A DNA stretch of 64,000 nucleotides from an uncultured Angelakisella sp. (GCA_934524965.1 CAKSYU010000007.1:1-64000); one strand, 5' to 3'; positions 33,675-43,313 are shown, counted from the first letter of the stretch. The notes: a model not told the origin generated them from the letters alone. Numbers and translations are program-made.

Positions 33675-34817
33675 ATGGACTATAAGCGCTGCTGGGCGGC
33701 AGTCGATCTTTCCGCCCTTTCACACAATTATCACAGCATTCGCCGCTTTTTGTCGGAGGGCTGCCGTTACCTTGCCATTGTTAAGGCGGACGGCTACGGA
33801 CACGGGGCGGGCACCGTTGCCGCACGGCTGCAAAAAGAGGGTGCCGACTGGTTCGGCGTCGCCACCATGGAGGAGGCGCTGAAGCTGCGCCGACAGGGGA
33901 TCTACCGCCCCATTCTGGTGCTGGGCTATACCGACCCTGCCGCAGCCCCCATTCTGGCGAGCAACACCATTACGCAGACGCTGTTCAGCGAGGAATACGC
34001 CCTGCAATTGGCTGCCGAAGCCGCTCGCGCAGGCTGTACGGTGGATTGCCATGTTAAGATCGACACCGGCATGAGCCGTCTGGGGTTTGATGCCGAGAAC
34101 GAGAATACCGTCCCCTTAGTGGAGCGGTTGGCGCAAAGCGGCAGCCTGCACCTCACCGGCATCTTTACCCACTTTGCTGTTGCCGATGAGGATACCGAGG
34201 TAAGCCGCGATTTTACCGAGCGGCAGTTCACGCTGTTTATGCAGGTGTGCAACCGTCTGCAGGCGGCGGGCGTCAATGTAGGGCTGCGGCACTGCTGCAA
34301 TTCCGCCGGTACGCTGCTGCACCCCGCCTATCATCTGGATATGTGCCGGCTGGGGCTTTCGCAATACGGCTTGGATCCGGACCCCTGCATGAAGGATCTT
34401 TTGGATATCCGCCCTGCCATGTCGCTTTATACCGTCGTTTCCATGGTCAAGGAGATCCCCGCCGGCGCCACGGTAAGCTACGGACGGGTGTACACCGCCC
34501 CGGCCCCCCGCCGCATCGCCACCGTAGCCATCGGCTATGCCGACGGCTATCCCCGATCCCTCAGCAACCGCGCCGAGATGCTGCTGCATGGCAGGCGGGC
34601 GCCGGTCATCGGGCGGGTGTGCATGGATCAGCTGATGCTGGACGTGACCGATATCCCCGAGGCACGCATGGGGGATATTGCAGTTGCCGCAGGCAGCGAA
34701 AACGGCGAAAGCGTTACCTTTGATGATCTGGCACGCTGGGCAGGCACCGTCAATTACGAGATCATCTGCGGCATCTCCAAGCGTGTGCCGCGTGTAATTG
34801 CCGAAGGCGGAAATTAA
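33675..34817 (+). CDS. alr: alanine racemase
   Basis: 380 residues. PLP-binding site VKADGYGHGA near residue 37 with the catalytic Lys, barrel motifs VKIDTGMSRLGF and LRHCCNSAGTL, and the C-terminal beta domain with catalytic Tyr in VSYGRVY (~265) and RVCMDQLMLDVTD (~315). Converts L-alanine to D-alanine for peptidoglycan. Single-gene unit ending in a terminator. Confidence 0.96.
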   Translation: MDYKRCWAAVDLSALSHNYHSIRRFLSEGCRYLAIVKADGYGHGAGTVAARLQKEGADWFGVATMEEALKLRRQGIYRPILVLGYTDPAAAPILASNTITQTLFSEEYALQLAAEAARAGCTVDCHVKIDTGMSRLGFDAENENTVPLVERLAQSGSLHLTGIFTHFAVADEDTEVSRDFTERQFTLFMQVCNRLQAAGVNVGLRHCCNSAGTLLHPAYHLDMCRLGLSQYGLDPDPCMKDLLDIRPAMSLYTVVSMVKEIPAGATVSYGRVYTAPAPRRIATVAIGYADGYPRSLSNRAEMLLHGRRAPVIGRVCMDQLMLDVTDIPEARMGDIAVAAGSENGESVTFDDLARWAGTVNYEIICGISKRVPRVIAEGGN

Positions 34818-34832
34818 CCGGATATACAGCAG

Positions 34833-34862
34833 GACTCCCCGATCGTGAATGGTCGGGGAGTC
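34833..34862. terminator. bidirectional terminator between alr and the HD hydrolase
   Basis: GACTCCCCGA and TCGGGGAGTC, a perfect 10-bp stem with a 10-nt loop followed by GTTTTA. Confidence 0.8.
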
Positions 34863-34883
34863 GTTTTATGCCAAGCACCGGCT

Positions 34884-35468
34884 TTACTTATTGACTGCGC
34901 TGGTCTCCTTTTCCCGCAGGTAGGTTGCCTCCAGATCGGCAAGATGCAGCTTGACGGCGATGGGGTATTTATCATACGCCACGCTGATGGAAAAATTCCC
35001 GCCCCTTGCCGCATCGTCAAAGCCGCCCATATGCCAGCGGATCGCCGTTGCCTCGGCGGGCTTCAGCCGCACAAAACGCTCGATGAGGAACACGCTCTTT
35101 TCGCCGTGTCCGTAGGGAAAGGCGTCCTCAATGGTGTAATAGGGAACCTTTTCCCATTGTCCGGTCTGCTCGTTTTTCACATTGCGGGTGCTCACCTTAT
35201 AGAATTGCGCCTTGCAGACATCGTGCAGCAGGGCGCACAGTGCAAAGCTCTCCGCATTGTCGCAGGCGGGGTCAAAGTGCTTTTCCATCATCACCTCATA
35301 GACATTCACGCTGTGCTGTACCAGACCGCCGGCACAGGCGCAGTGGTAGCGGGTGCTGGCGGGCGCAGTGAAAAAGTCAGTGGTCTGCAGCCATTCCAGC
35401 AGACGGTCGGCGCCCTCGCGGCGGATATTGCTCTGGTAATATTCAATGAATTTCTGCTTATAGTCCAT
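34884..35468 (-). CDS. HD-domain hydrolase
   Basis: 194 residues from ATG 35468 (AAAAGGAG 8 bp upstream). HD signature: GGLVQHSVNVYEVM (first His, residue ~50), CALLHDVCKAQFY (HD pair ~75), and IRWHMGGFD (late His). HD proteins are metal-dependent phosphohydrolases acting on nucleotides; the closest visible type is the HD half of YhaM-like or phage-associated hydrolases. The substrate cannot be read from the sequence. Single gene. Confidence 0.8.
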   Translation of the reverse strand: MDYKQKFIEYYQSNIRREGADRLLEWLQTTDFFTAPASTRYHCACAGGLVQHSVNVYEVMMEKHFDPACDNAESFALCALLHDVCKAQFYKVSTRNVKNEQTGQWEKVPYYTIEDAFPYGHGEKSVFLIERFVRLKPAEATAIRWHMGGFDDAARGGNFSISVAYDKYPIAVKLHLADLEATYLREKETSAVNK

Positions 35469-35638
35469 GCGGCAGCTCCTTTTCGAGTTTCTTTTTTCCG
35501 CTTCTATCATAGCATAAGGCGGCACGGCTGTGCAATCAGTTTTCCCGTCTCTTTTTCCGGTAGCCACCCTGTTTCGGGTATCTTTTTCCGCTGTGCGGCA
35601 TAGAATAAGAAAGTTGACCGGAGAAAGGAAGTGAAGCA

Positions 35639-35755
35639 ATGGAAGATGAGACTGTAAACGCCGTCGAGCAGGAAGGGCGCTGGTTCGCCGTTGCAGGCGA
35701 TGTAGATGACTTTATTTTTTATGAGACGCCGGCAAAAAGCTCCTCCGAGCGCTGA
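35639..35755 (+). CDS. 38-residue acidic small protein (putative)
   Basis: ATG 35639 with GGAGAAAGGAAG upstream; reads MEDETVNAVEQEGRWFAVAG and continues to a TGA at 35753. A TAGAAT -10-like box lies ~28 bp upstream, and a terminator overlaps the last codons, so the ORF has its own small transcription unit. No family recognised. Could be real, judged on ribosome site and punctuation, or chance. Confidence 0.4.
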   Translation: MEDETVNAVEQEGRWFAVAGDVDDFIFYETPAKSSSER

Positions 35756-35768
35756 GCCATCGGAGGAG
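35740..35768. terminator. terminator overlapping the small ORF end
   Basis: CTCCTCCGA/TCGGAGGAG 9-bp stem, then TCTTTCTCAT on the plus strand; it also lies beyond the end of the minus-strand PHP gene. Confidence 0.65.
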
Positions 35769-35786
35769 TCTTTCTCATATTCCGGC

Positions 35787-36641
35787 TTACGGCAGCTCCT
35801 CCGGCGGCAGCAGGTCGCCCAGCCGCAGCCGGTGCGGTTCCATCATCAGGCTGCCGATGCGGTACTGCTCCCAGCCGCCGGTGTGGGCAAACAGCCCGTG
35901 GTCATCGCTGCCGCTGGTGATCAGCAGCCCTTTTTTCTCACAGAACAGCGCCGTCTGCGCCGCAAAGGTCTTGCTGTGGGTGGGGTAGTAGGTCTCTATC
36001 CCGCCCAAGCCCGTGGCGCACAGCTCGTTGTAAATGCCGAAAAGCGCTGCCAGCTCCAGCTTGCCAAAGTAATTATAGGGGTGCGCCAGCACCGGCACGC
36101 CCTCCGCCCGCTGGATCGCGGCAATGATCTCCTCCGCCCGCGGGAACGGGTAGGCGGTGTAATCCAGCCCGTAGCGGGCATACAGCGGCATGCCGTCGCT
36201 TAGGGATCGGGTCACGCCCTTTTCCCACAGGTAGTGCAGCCCCGCCCAGCCGCCCTGCAGGGCATCGTAGCGGTAGTCGCGGTATTCCGCGGGGTCCAGC
36301 TGCGGGTATTCCGGCGCCATCTTTTCGATGAGATCGACGCTCATCTGCAGCAGCAGCTCGCGGCTGCGGTGGGCAAGCGCCGCCAGCTCCGGCGTGGGGG
36401 TAAAGCCGTACCCCAGAATATGCAGGTGATACCCCTGCCAGCGGCAGTCAAATTCCGCCCCTCTTATTGTTTGGACGCCCAGCTCATGGCAGGCGGCGGC
36501 AAAGCGCTCGCAGCCCAGCCAGCTGTTGTGGTCGCACAGCGCCGCCAGCCCCACGGCGTTATCGCGGCAGGTCAGCGCTGCCTGTTCCGGCGTCTGTGCG
36601 CCGTCGGAAAAATAGCTGTGAATATGCAGATCGACAAACAT
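35787..36641 (-). CDS. PHP-domain metal-dependent phosphoesterase
   Basis: 284 residues from ATG 36641. Metal-binding motif MFVDLHIHSYFSDG (HxH) at the N-terminus, ALCDHNSW (DH), GAEFDC, VLAHPYNY and a late SGSDDHG complete the PHP site. Family members include RNase AM/YciV-type 5'-3' nucleases and histidinol-phosphatase relatives; the size and LHIHSYFSDG start fit the YciV/TrpH group. The precise substrate is not determined. Confidence 0.85.
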   Translation of the reverse strand: MFVDLHIHSYFSDGAQTPEQAALTCRDNAVGLAALCDHNSWLGCERFAAACHELGVQTIRGAEFDCRWQGYHLHILGYGFTPTPELAALAHRSRELLLQMSVDLIEKMAPEYPQLDPAEYRDYRYDALQGGWAGLHYLWEKGVTRSLSDGMPLYARYGLDYTAYPFPRAEEIIAAIQRAEGVPVLAHPYNYFGKLELAALFGIYNELCATGLGGIETYYPTHSKTFAAQTALFCEKKGLLITSGSDDHGLFAHTGGWEQYRIGSLMMEPHRLRLGDLLPPEELP

Positions 36642-36818
36642 GGTCGGTTTCTCCTTGGGTAAAGTGTTTTTGCTCCCTGTTAGTGTACCATTTTGCCGGT
36701 AAAATGGCAAGCCGCGGCTTTGCTCCCGCCGCTATTTGGCAGGCTTCATCAAAATGTACCAAAACGGCGGAAAAATGTATGATATCTGTAAAATTGAACA
36801 AAGAAGCCCGTAAATACC

Positions 36819-36847
36819 TTGCCCGCTTTGGGTAGGAATGTTATAAT
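36819..36847 (+). promoter_or_regulatory. promoter of the glycogen operon
   Basis: TTGCCC (36819-36824), 17 bp, TATAAT (36842-36847), 75 bp before glgB. The remaining gap upstream to 36642 shows no gene. Confidence 0.6.
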
Positions 36848-36923
36848 ACCATGTGGGGGAAAAGGACTTTATTTTTCGCCCTCAGGCAGTTATCCCTTTT
36901 GAAAAGGAGACGATGCAGGTATC

Positions 36924-38819
36924 ATGAACAGGATCACCAAATCAAAGGAAATGCCGGTCTACCTCTTCCATCAGGGCACCAATGCCCATGCTTGGGAGCT
37001 TTTGGGCGCGCACCGGCAGCAAAATGGAAAAACCTCATTCTGCACTTGGGCGCCGCATGCGGCGGCGGTCAGCGTAGTGGGGGATTTTAACGGCTGGGAC
37101 GCCTCTGCCCACCCCATGATCCGGCTGAATGAGCAGGGCTTGTGGGGCGTTACGGTGGAGCAGACTGCCGACTATGACTGCTACAAGTATCAGATCACTG
37201 CGGCGGACGGGCGCACGCTCTATAAGGCGGATCCTTACGCCTTCCATACCCAGACTCCGCCGGAAAACGCCAGCAAGGTCTACCGGCTGGCGGGATACCG
37301 CTGGCACGATGCCGAGTGGCTGGCACAGCGCGCCGATCAGGACGCACGCAGTCTGCCGGTCAATATATACGAGCTGCACATCGGCTCATGGCGGCGCAAT
37401 GCCGATGGCAACCTCTACTCCTATCTGCAACTGGCGGAGGAACTGCCGCTTTATCTTACCGAAATGGGCTACACCCATGTGGAGCTGCTGCCCCCCACCG
37501 AGCACCCCTTTGACGGCTCGTGGGGCTATCAGGTGACGGGCTATTACGCCCCCAGCAGCCGCTACGGCACCCCGCACGATTTCATGGCGCTGGTAGATGC
37601 CCTGCATGAGGCAGGCATCGGCGTCATCATGGATTGGGTGCCGGCGCACTTCCCCAAAGATGAGTTCGGCCTTTACGAATATGACGGTGCGTGCTGCTAC
37701 GAATACAGCGATCCCGCCAAGTGGGAGCACAAGGACTGGGGCACCCGCGTCTTTGATTTCGGACGCACCGAGGTGCAGAGCTTCCTTGTCTCCAGCGCCA
37801 ACTTCTGGGCGCATACATACCACATCGACGGCATAAGAGTAGATGCCGTTGCCTCCATGCTGTACCTCGATTACGGCAGGCAGAACGGCGAGTGGACGCC
37901 CAATGTCAACGGCGGCCGCGAAAATCTGGAGGCGGTGGCGTTCCTGCGCAAGCTGAACAGCTCCCTGCTCAGCGAGCATCAGGGCTTTTTGATGATTGCG
38001 GAGGAATCCACGGCGTGGCCCTTGGTCACCCGCCCGCCGGAGGTCGGCGGCTTGGGCTTCAACTTCAAATGGAATATGGGCTGGATGAACGATACCCTGT
38101 TCTACACCTCGCTGGATCCCTATTTCCGCAGCTACAATCACGATAAGCTCACCTTCAGCATGATGTACGCCTTCAGCGAAAATTTCATTCTGCCCATCTC
38201 TCACGATGAGGTGGTGCATGGGAAAGGCTCGCTGCTGGGAAAAATGCCGGGAGATTACAATCAGAAATTTGCGGGGCTGCGCACCTTTATGGGCTACATG
38301 ATGACCCACCCCGGCAAAAAGCTGCTCTTTATGGGCTGCGAATTCGCCCAGTTCATCGAGTGGGACTACCGCAAGGAGCTGGACTGGCTGCTGCTGGATT
38401 ACGACAGCCACCGCAAAACCCGCGACTTCATTCGGGCGCTCAACCATTACTATCTTGCCCACCCCGCCCTGTGGCAGGTGGAGGATAACTGGGAGGGCTT
38501 CCGCTGGCTGAATGCCGATGACAACACCCGCAGCGTCATCACCTACTACCGCGCCGATGAAAAAGGCAGGCAGTCGCTGGTGCTGTGCAACTTTGCCGCC
38601 AGCCGCTGGGAGCAGTACCGCATGGGTGTACCGCAGGCAGGCAGCTACCGTGTGGCGCTGTGCAGCGAGGAGGAGCGCTACGGCGGCGCGGGCTTCGACT
38701 GTGAAACGGTCTACCGCAGCGAGGAGGCCCCGCTGGGGCAGTGGGCGGAAAGCATCACCCTTGATGTCCCGCCGCTGTGCTGCATCATACTGGAACCCAT
38801 CAACACCGAGAAGGAGTGA
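36924..38819 (+). CDS. glgB: 1,4-alpha-glucan branching enzyme
   Basis: 631 residues. N-terminal CBM48 (TWAPHAAAVSVVGDFNGWD), then the GH13 barrel with HVELLPPTEHPFDGSWGYQVTGYYAP, VIMDWVPAHF, nucleophile region GIRVDAVASMLYLDY, acid/base MIAEEST and ISHDEVVHGK. Introduces alpha-1,6 branches into glycogen. First of four adjacent glycogen genes; start has AAAAGGAG upstream. Confidence 0.96.
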   Translation: MNRITKSKEMPVYLFHQGTNAHAWELLGAHRQQNGKTSFCTWAPHAAAVSVVGDFNGWDASAHPMIRLNEQGLWGVTVEQTADYDCYKYQITAADGRTLYKADPYAFHTQTPPENASKVYRLAGYRWHDAEWLAQRADQDARSLPVNIYELHIGSWRRNADGNLYSYLQLAEELPLYLTEMGYTHVELLPPTEHPFDGSWGYQVTGYYAPSSRYGTPHDFMALVDALHEAGIGVIMDWVPAHFPKDEFGLYEYDGACCYEYSDPAKWEHKDWGTRVFDFGRTEVQSFLVSSANFWAHTYHIDGIRVDAVASMLYLDYGRQNGEWTPNVNGGRENLEAVAFLRKLNSSLLSEHQGFLMIAEESTAWPLVTRPPEVGGLGFNFKWNMGWMNDTLFYTSLDPYFRSYNHDKLTFSMMYAFSENFILPISHDEVVHGKGSLLGKMPGDYNQKFAGLRTFMGYMMTHPGKKLLFMGCEFAQFIEWDYRKELDWLLLDYDSHRKTRDFIRALNHYYLAHPALWQVEDNWEGFRWLNADDNTRSVITYYRADEKGRQSLVLCNFAASRWEQYRMGVPQAGSYRVALCSEEERYGGAGFDCETVYRSEEAPLGQWAESITLDVPPLCCIILEPINTEKE

Positions 38820-38825
38820 CAACAG

Positions 38826-40040
<1,215 letters not shown>

Positions 40041-40041
40041 C

Positions 40042-41139
40042 ATGGCAAACAACAAAATGACGGGCATTATCTTTTCCAATTCGCACGATGGTGCTCTGGG
40101 CGGCTTGACCGCGCGTCGCTCCATGGGCTCGGTACCGTTTGCCAGCCGTTACCGCCTTGTCGATCTGGTGCTTTCCCGCATGTCTCACGCCGGCGTTGAT
40201 TCTGTCGCCGTGGTCATGCAGAATAATTATCACTCCCTGATGGAGCACATCGGCTCCGGCAAGGAGTGGGATCTTTCCCGCAAGCGGGGCGGCATCGCCT
40301 TTTTTCCGCCCTATTCCTCTGCGGGCAGCGTTGGGTACAGCCGCGGCACGCTGGAATCCATGGCAGGCATTTTAAGCTATCTGCAGGCGTCCAAGGCGGA
40401 TTACATCGCCGTTTCGGATTGCGATGTGATCTGCGGAGTGGATCTTTCCGATGTACTGGAATACCACATTGCGCACGAGGCGGGTATCACCCTCATCTGC
40501 ACCGAGAACAGCCACAGCTCGGTCATGGTCTCCGCCGGCGAGGACGGCAGGCTGCTGGAAGCCACCCGCGGCGGCGAGGGCGAATTGATGTTCAATAATA
40601 TGTATATCATCAATCGTGAACTGCTTATTCAGCTTGTTACCGAGGCGGCAAGCCTCAACCAGTATTCCTTTGTGGATACCTGTCTGATCCAAAAGGGCAG
40701 AGAACTGCCCATCTACTGCTACCGTTACGATGGCTTCTGCCGTGCAGCGGATAGCATGCAGGCGTACTTCGAGATTTCCATGTGCCTGCTCGATCCTGCC
40801 GTCCGCAACTCGCTGTTCCCGATGGACCGTCCGGTTTTCACCCGCGTGCAGGACGAGGTTCCCGTCAAATACGGTCTTTCTGCTGCGGTCTCCAATTCTC
40901 TTGTGGCAGATGGCTGTATTATCGAAGGACGGGTGGAAAACTGCATCGTATTCCGCGGCGCACGCATCGGTCACGGCGCAGTGGTCAAAAATTCCATTAT
41001 CATGCAGGGCAGCTACATCGGCAATGGCGCCGATCTCGATTATTGCATCTGTGATAAGAGCGTGCTGGTGGCAGATCACCGCCGGCTGGCGGGATATGCC
41101 AGCTATCCGCTGTATCTGCCGCGCGATACCCGTGTATAA
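40042..41139 (+). CDS. glgD: GlgC-like regulatory subunit GlgD
   Basis: 365 residues from ATG 40042, with GAGGAGG in the end of glgC; the frame's earlier ATG lies inside glgC. Homologous to GlgC but its phosphate loop is altered (SNSHDGALGGLTARRSMGSVPFASRYRLVDLVLSRM) and key catalytic residues are missing, as in GlgD of Firmicutes that forms a heteromer with GlgC and tunes its allostery. C-terminal beta-helix retained. Confidence 0.93.
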   Translation: MANNKMTGIIFSNSHDGALGGLTARRSMGSVPFASRYRLVDLVLSRMSHAGVDSVAVVMQNNYHSLMEHIGSGKEWDLSRKRGGIAFFPPYSSAGSVGYSRGTLESMAGILSYLQASKADYIAVSDCDVICGVDLSDVLEYHIAHEAGITLICTENSHSSVMVSAGEDGRLLEATRGGEGELMFNNMYIINRELLIQLVTEAASLNQYSFVDTCLIQKGRELPIYCYRYDGFCRAADSMQAYFEISMCLLDPAVRNSLFPMDRPVFTRVQDEVPVKYGLSAAVSNSLVADGCIIEGRVENCIVFRGARIGHGAVVKNSIIMQGSYIGNGADLDYCICDKSVLVADHRRLAGYASYPLYLPRDTRV

Positions 41140-41160
41140 TATATAAATAGGAGGCTCGGT

Positions 41161-42576
41161 ATGAAAATTCTGTTTGCCTGCAGCGAATGCAGCCCCTTTG
41201 CCGCCTCCGGCGGTCTTGCCGATGTCGCAGGCTCCCTGCCTGCCGCCCTGCAAAAGGAAGATGCGGAGTGCCGTGTGATTCTGCCGCTTTACGGCAGCAT
41301 CGGTTTGCAGTGGCGCAGCAGTATGACCTTCCTTACCAGCTTTGGCGTGCCGCTTTCGTGGCGGGTGGCGCACTGCGGCGTCTTTACCATGCAGTACGGC
41401 GGCGTGCAGTATTATTTCCTCGATAACGAGCAGTACTTCAAACGGGAGGGCGGCATCTACGGCTACTTTGATGAAGCCGAGCGCTTCGCGTTCTTCTCCA
41501 AGGCGGTGCTGGAAACCCTGACCCATATCGATTACGAGCCCGATGTCATTCATTGTAACGATTGGCAGACAGCGCTCATTCCGGTCTATCTCAATGTCTA
41601 CTACCGCGGTGTGCCCAAGCTCTCCGAAACGCACACCGTTTTCACCATTCACAATATCCAGTATCAGGGGCAGTTCGGCTTAGATGTCGCCCGTGATGTC
41701 TGCGGTCTGCCGGATTGGGCGGTGGGCAAGGTGGAATTCCACGGCGACCTGAATATGATGAAGGGTGCATTGGAGGAATGCGAGCGGATCTCCACCGTCA
41801 GCCCCACCTACGCGCGGGAGATCCTTGATCCCTACTTCGGGCATGGCTTAGATGAGATCCTGCGGCAAAAGCAGTGGAAGCTGTGCGGCATCTTAAACGG
41901 CATTGATACCGTCGGCTACAATCCTGCCAAGGATCGCGCACTGGCGGAAAACTTCTCCCTTCGCAAGCCGGAGGGCAAGGCGGTGTGCAAAGCCGCCCTG
42001 CAGCAGCAGATGCATCTGCCGGAGCAGCCCGATACCCCGGTGCTTGCCATGGTCAGCCGTCTGGTCACCCACAAGGGCTTCGATCTTGTGCGCTACGCCA
42101 TGGAGGAAATGCTGCGCATGGGTATGCAGGTTGTCATTCTGGGCAGCGGCGAGCAGCAGTACGAGGACTTTTTTGCGGAGATGCAATGGCGGCACCCGCA
42201 GCAGGTGGCGTTCACCTGCGGCTTTAAGCCGGAGCTTTCCCGCTGCATTTATGCAGGCGCCGATCTTTTCCTCATGCCCAGCCAAAGCGAACCCTGCGGG
42301 CTTTCCCAAATGATCGCCCTGCGCTACGGTGCCGTTCCCATTGTTCGCAGCACCGGCGGCTTGGCGGATTCCATCATCGACTGGGATACCCCCGGCGGCG
42401 GCTGCGGCTTCACCTTCCAGAGCTACAATGCCGATGATATGCTGGGTGCGGTTCGCCGTGCGATGGGCCTTTATTACAGCGACTACCGCTCGGAAATGGT
42501 TCCCCGCGCCCTCAAGTGCGATTTCAGCTGGCGGCGCAGCGCCAAGCAGTACATGGCAATGTACCTCGGCATATAA
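41161..42576 (+). CDS. glgA: glycogen synthase (ADP-glucose type)
   Basis: 471 residues, GT5 family. N-terminal SECSPFAASGGLADVAGSLP (K-x-G-G-like glucosyl-acceptor region, here A-S-G-G), HCNDWQTALIP, ISTVSPTYAREI, and C-terminal donor site MVSRLVTHKGFDL and FLMPSQSEPCGLSQMIALRYG. Elongates glycogen from ADP-glucose. Last gene of glgBCDA, followed by a terminator. Confidence 0.96.
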   Translation: MKILFACSECSPFAASGGLADVAGSLPAALQKEDAECRVILPLYGSIGLQWRSSMTFLTSFGVPLSWRVAHCGVFTMQYGGVQYYFLDNEQYFKREGGIYGYFDEAERFAFFSKAVLETLTHIDYEPDVIHCNDWQTALIPVYLNVYYRGVPKLSETHTVFTIHNIQYQGQFGLDVARDVCGLPDWAVGKVEFHGDLNMMKGALEECERISTVSPTYAREILDPYFGHGLDEILRQKQWKLCGILNGIDTVGYNPAKDRALAENFSLRKPEGKAVCKAALQQQMHLPEQPDTPVLAMVSRLVTHKGFDLVRYAMEEMLRMGMQVVILGSGEQQYEDFFAEMQWRHPQQVAFTCGFKPELSRCIYAGADLFLMPSQSEPCGLSQMIALRYGAVPIVRSTGGLADSIIDWDTPGGGCGFTFQSYNADDMLGAVRRAMGLYYSDYRSEMVPRALKCDFSWRRSAKQYMAMYLGI

Positions 42577-42579
42577 TAC

Positions 42580-42606
42580 AAAGTCCCTGCCATCGGCGGG
42601 GACTTT
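42580..42606 (+). terminator. terminator after glgA
   Basis: AAAGTCCC / GGGACTTT stem with inner TGCC/GGCG pairs, 4 bp after the stop. Confidence 0.75.
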
Positions 42607-42612
42607 CCCTTA

Positions 42613-42702
42613 TCCGCAAATACGGCGCCGCCCCTCCGCTCCCTCGGGCTGACCCTTTCAGGGCAGCCCTGCGCCGCTCCGGTGCGGCGCCGCACCAACT
42701 TT
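42613..42702. repeat. dispersed GC-rich palindromic repeat (family A)
   Basis: Contains CGCCCCTCCGCT, CGGGCTGACCCT, GGGCAGCCCTGCG and CGGTGCGGCGCCGCAC in the same order as the elements at 51786, 59443 (reverse) and 62946 (reverse). Confidence 0.65.
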
Positions 42703-42717
42703 CTCTGCGCAGCCGCT

Positions 42718-42745
42718 TGTAAAATCCTGTCGAGTGTGGTAATAT
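42718..42745 (+). promoter_or_regulatory. promoter of the holin-like toxin mRNA
   Basis: TTGTAA (42718-42723), 16 bp, TAATAT (42740-42745), about 55 bp before the toxin start. The 5' leader includes GTGCGACC...CGGTTGT..TCCCC, which also occurs at the 5' end of the opposing antisense RNAs. Confidence 0.5.
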
Positions 42746-42803
42746 GTGCATGGTGCGACCACACGGTCGGCGGTTGTTTTCCCCGTCCCGCAGGGAGGGG
42801 GTG

Positions 42804-42890
42804 ATGCGCATGGTTACATACGAAGCGCTTTTTGCGTTCTGTTTGGTAATTATCGGCGTCATTGCTTTATTTCAAGGCAATAAAAAATAA
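42804..42890 (+). CDS. holin-like type I toxin (small hydrophobic peptide)
   Basis: 28 codons from ATG 42804, or 26 from ATG 42810 (GGGAGGGGG upstream). The peptide MVTYEALFAFCLVIIGVIAL is a single transmembrane helix and ends in a basic NKK. The V-x-Y-E-A-L-x start, ~16-residue hydrophobic core and Lys tail match the putative holin-like/TxpA-BsrG type I toxin family. It has its own promoter, and its stop codon lies in a bidirectional terminator through which an antisense RNA is also transcribed. Over-expression would be expected to depolarise the membrane (family knowledge). Too short for ordinary gene callers. Confidence 0.72.
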   Translation: MRMVTYEALFAFCLVIIGVIALFQGNKK

Positions 42891-42923
42891 CCGCCTCACC
42901 TTCCACAGCTGACGGTTATTTTT
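42885..42923. terminator. bidirectional terminator shared by toxin mRNA and antisense RNA 1
   Basis: AAAAAATAACCG pairs with CGGTTATTTTTT, giving a T-run in both directions. It begins at the toxin stop codon. Confidence 0.8.
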
Positions 42924-42968
42924 TAACTATCATTCTGGGGGAGACAACCGCTGTCCGGTCGCACCCTC
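42887..42968 (-). ncRNA. antisense RNA 1 (type I antitoxin candidate)
   Basis: A minus-strand sigma-A promoter (TTGACA at 42998-43003, 17 bp, TACTAT at 42975-42980) would start an RNA near 42968 that reads through the shared terminator and ends opposite the toxin stop codon: about 80 nt with ~35 nt complementary to the 3' end of the toxin mRNA. This matches the geometry of txpA/RatA-type systems. Confidence 0.65.
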
Positions 42969-43011
42969 GTTATTATAGTACCATTTTGCATCGATACTGT
43001 CAAGCACAAAA

Positions 43012-43097
43012 ATAACCGCCCACCCCTCACAAAGATAGCGGTTATTTTTTAACCTAAAACTTTTGCGGGGAGCCAACCGCTGTCCGGTCGCACCCTC
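43012..43097 (-). ncRNA. antisense RNA 2 (second copy, no toxin opposite)
   Basis: A second promoter (TTGACA 43127-43132, 17 bp, TACTAT 43104-43109), a 5' segment nearly identical to that of copy 1 (GAGGGTGCGACCGGACAGCG), and a terminator stem AAAAATAACCGC/GCGGTTATTTTT at 43012-43050. No toxin ORF lies opposite. Either a duplicated antitoxin acting in trans on the first toxin or the remnant of a second locus. Confidence 0.55.
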
Positions 43098-43175
43098 GTT
43101 ATGATAGTACCATGTTGCCCACATCTTGTCAAGCGCCGCCGCATTTTCCCGTCCCCGCCCCCAAAAGTTACACCT

Positions 43176-43191
43176 GTTACAACTTCGTAAC
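43176..43191. promoter_or_regulatory. GTTAC-N6-GTAAC palindrome upstream of surface protein 1
   Basis: Perfect inverted repeat GTTAC/GTAAC with 6-bp spacer, 187 bp before the start codon at 43379; further half-sites (AGTTACAC at 43167, GGTTACA at 43294) follow. The same palindrome is at 46988-47003 upstream of the paralogue. Candidate regulator site. Confidence 0.45.
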
Positions 43192-43284
43192 CAAATTGTG
43201 TCCCTGATGCATACACATTTGTCTATCGCTGGAGGAATTCACGGATTATTTACAATTTACTCCCCTAAATATTGCAAAAAGGGG

Positions 43285-43313
43285 TTGCATTTGGTTACAA
43301 TATGTAATACAAT
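43285..43313 (+). promoter_or_regulatory. promoter of surface protein 1
   Basis: TTGCAT (43285-43290), 17 bp, TACAAT (43308-43313). The spacer contains GTTACA-ATAT-GTAA, so a regulator binding GTTAC/GTAAC would block it. Confidence 0.7.

Noticed and set aside
36711..36835. Plus-strand frame ending near 36835
   Set aside because: It starts on the strand opposite the PHP gene without a ribosome site and ends before the glg promoter.
42930..43124. 64-residue minus-strand frame
   Set aside because: It spans both antisense-RNA units and their promoters; its internal repeat (NEGATGQRL) simply reflects the duplicated RNA units.
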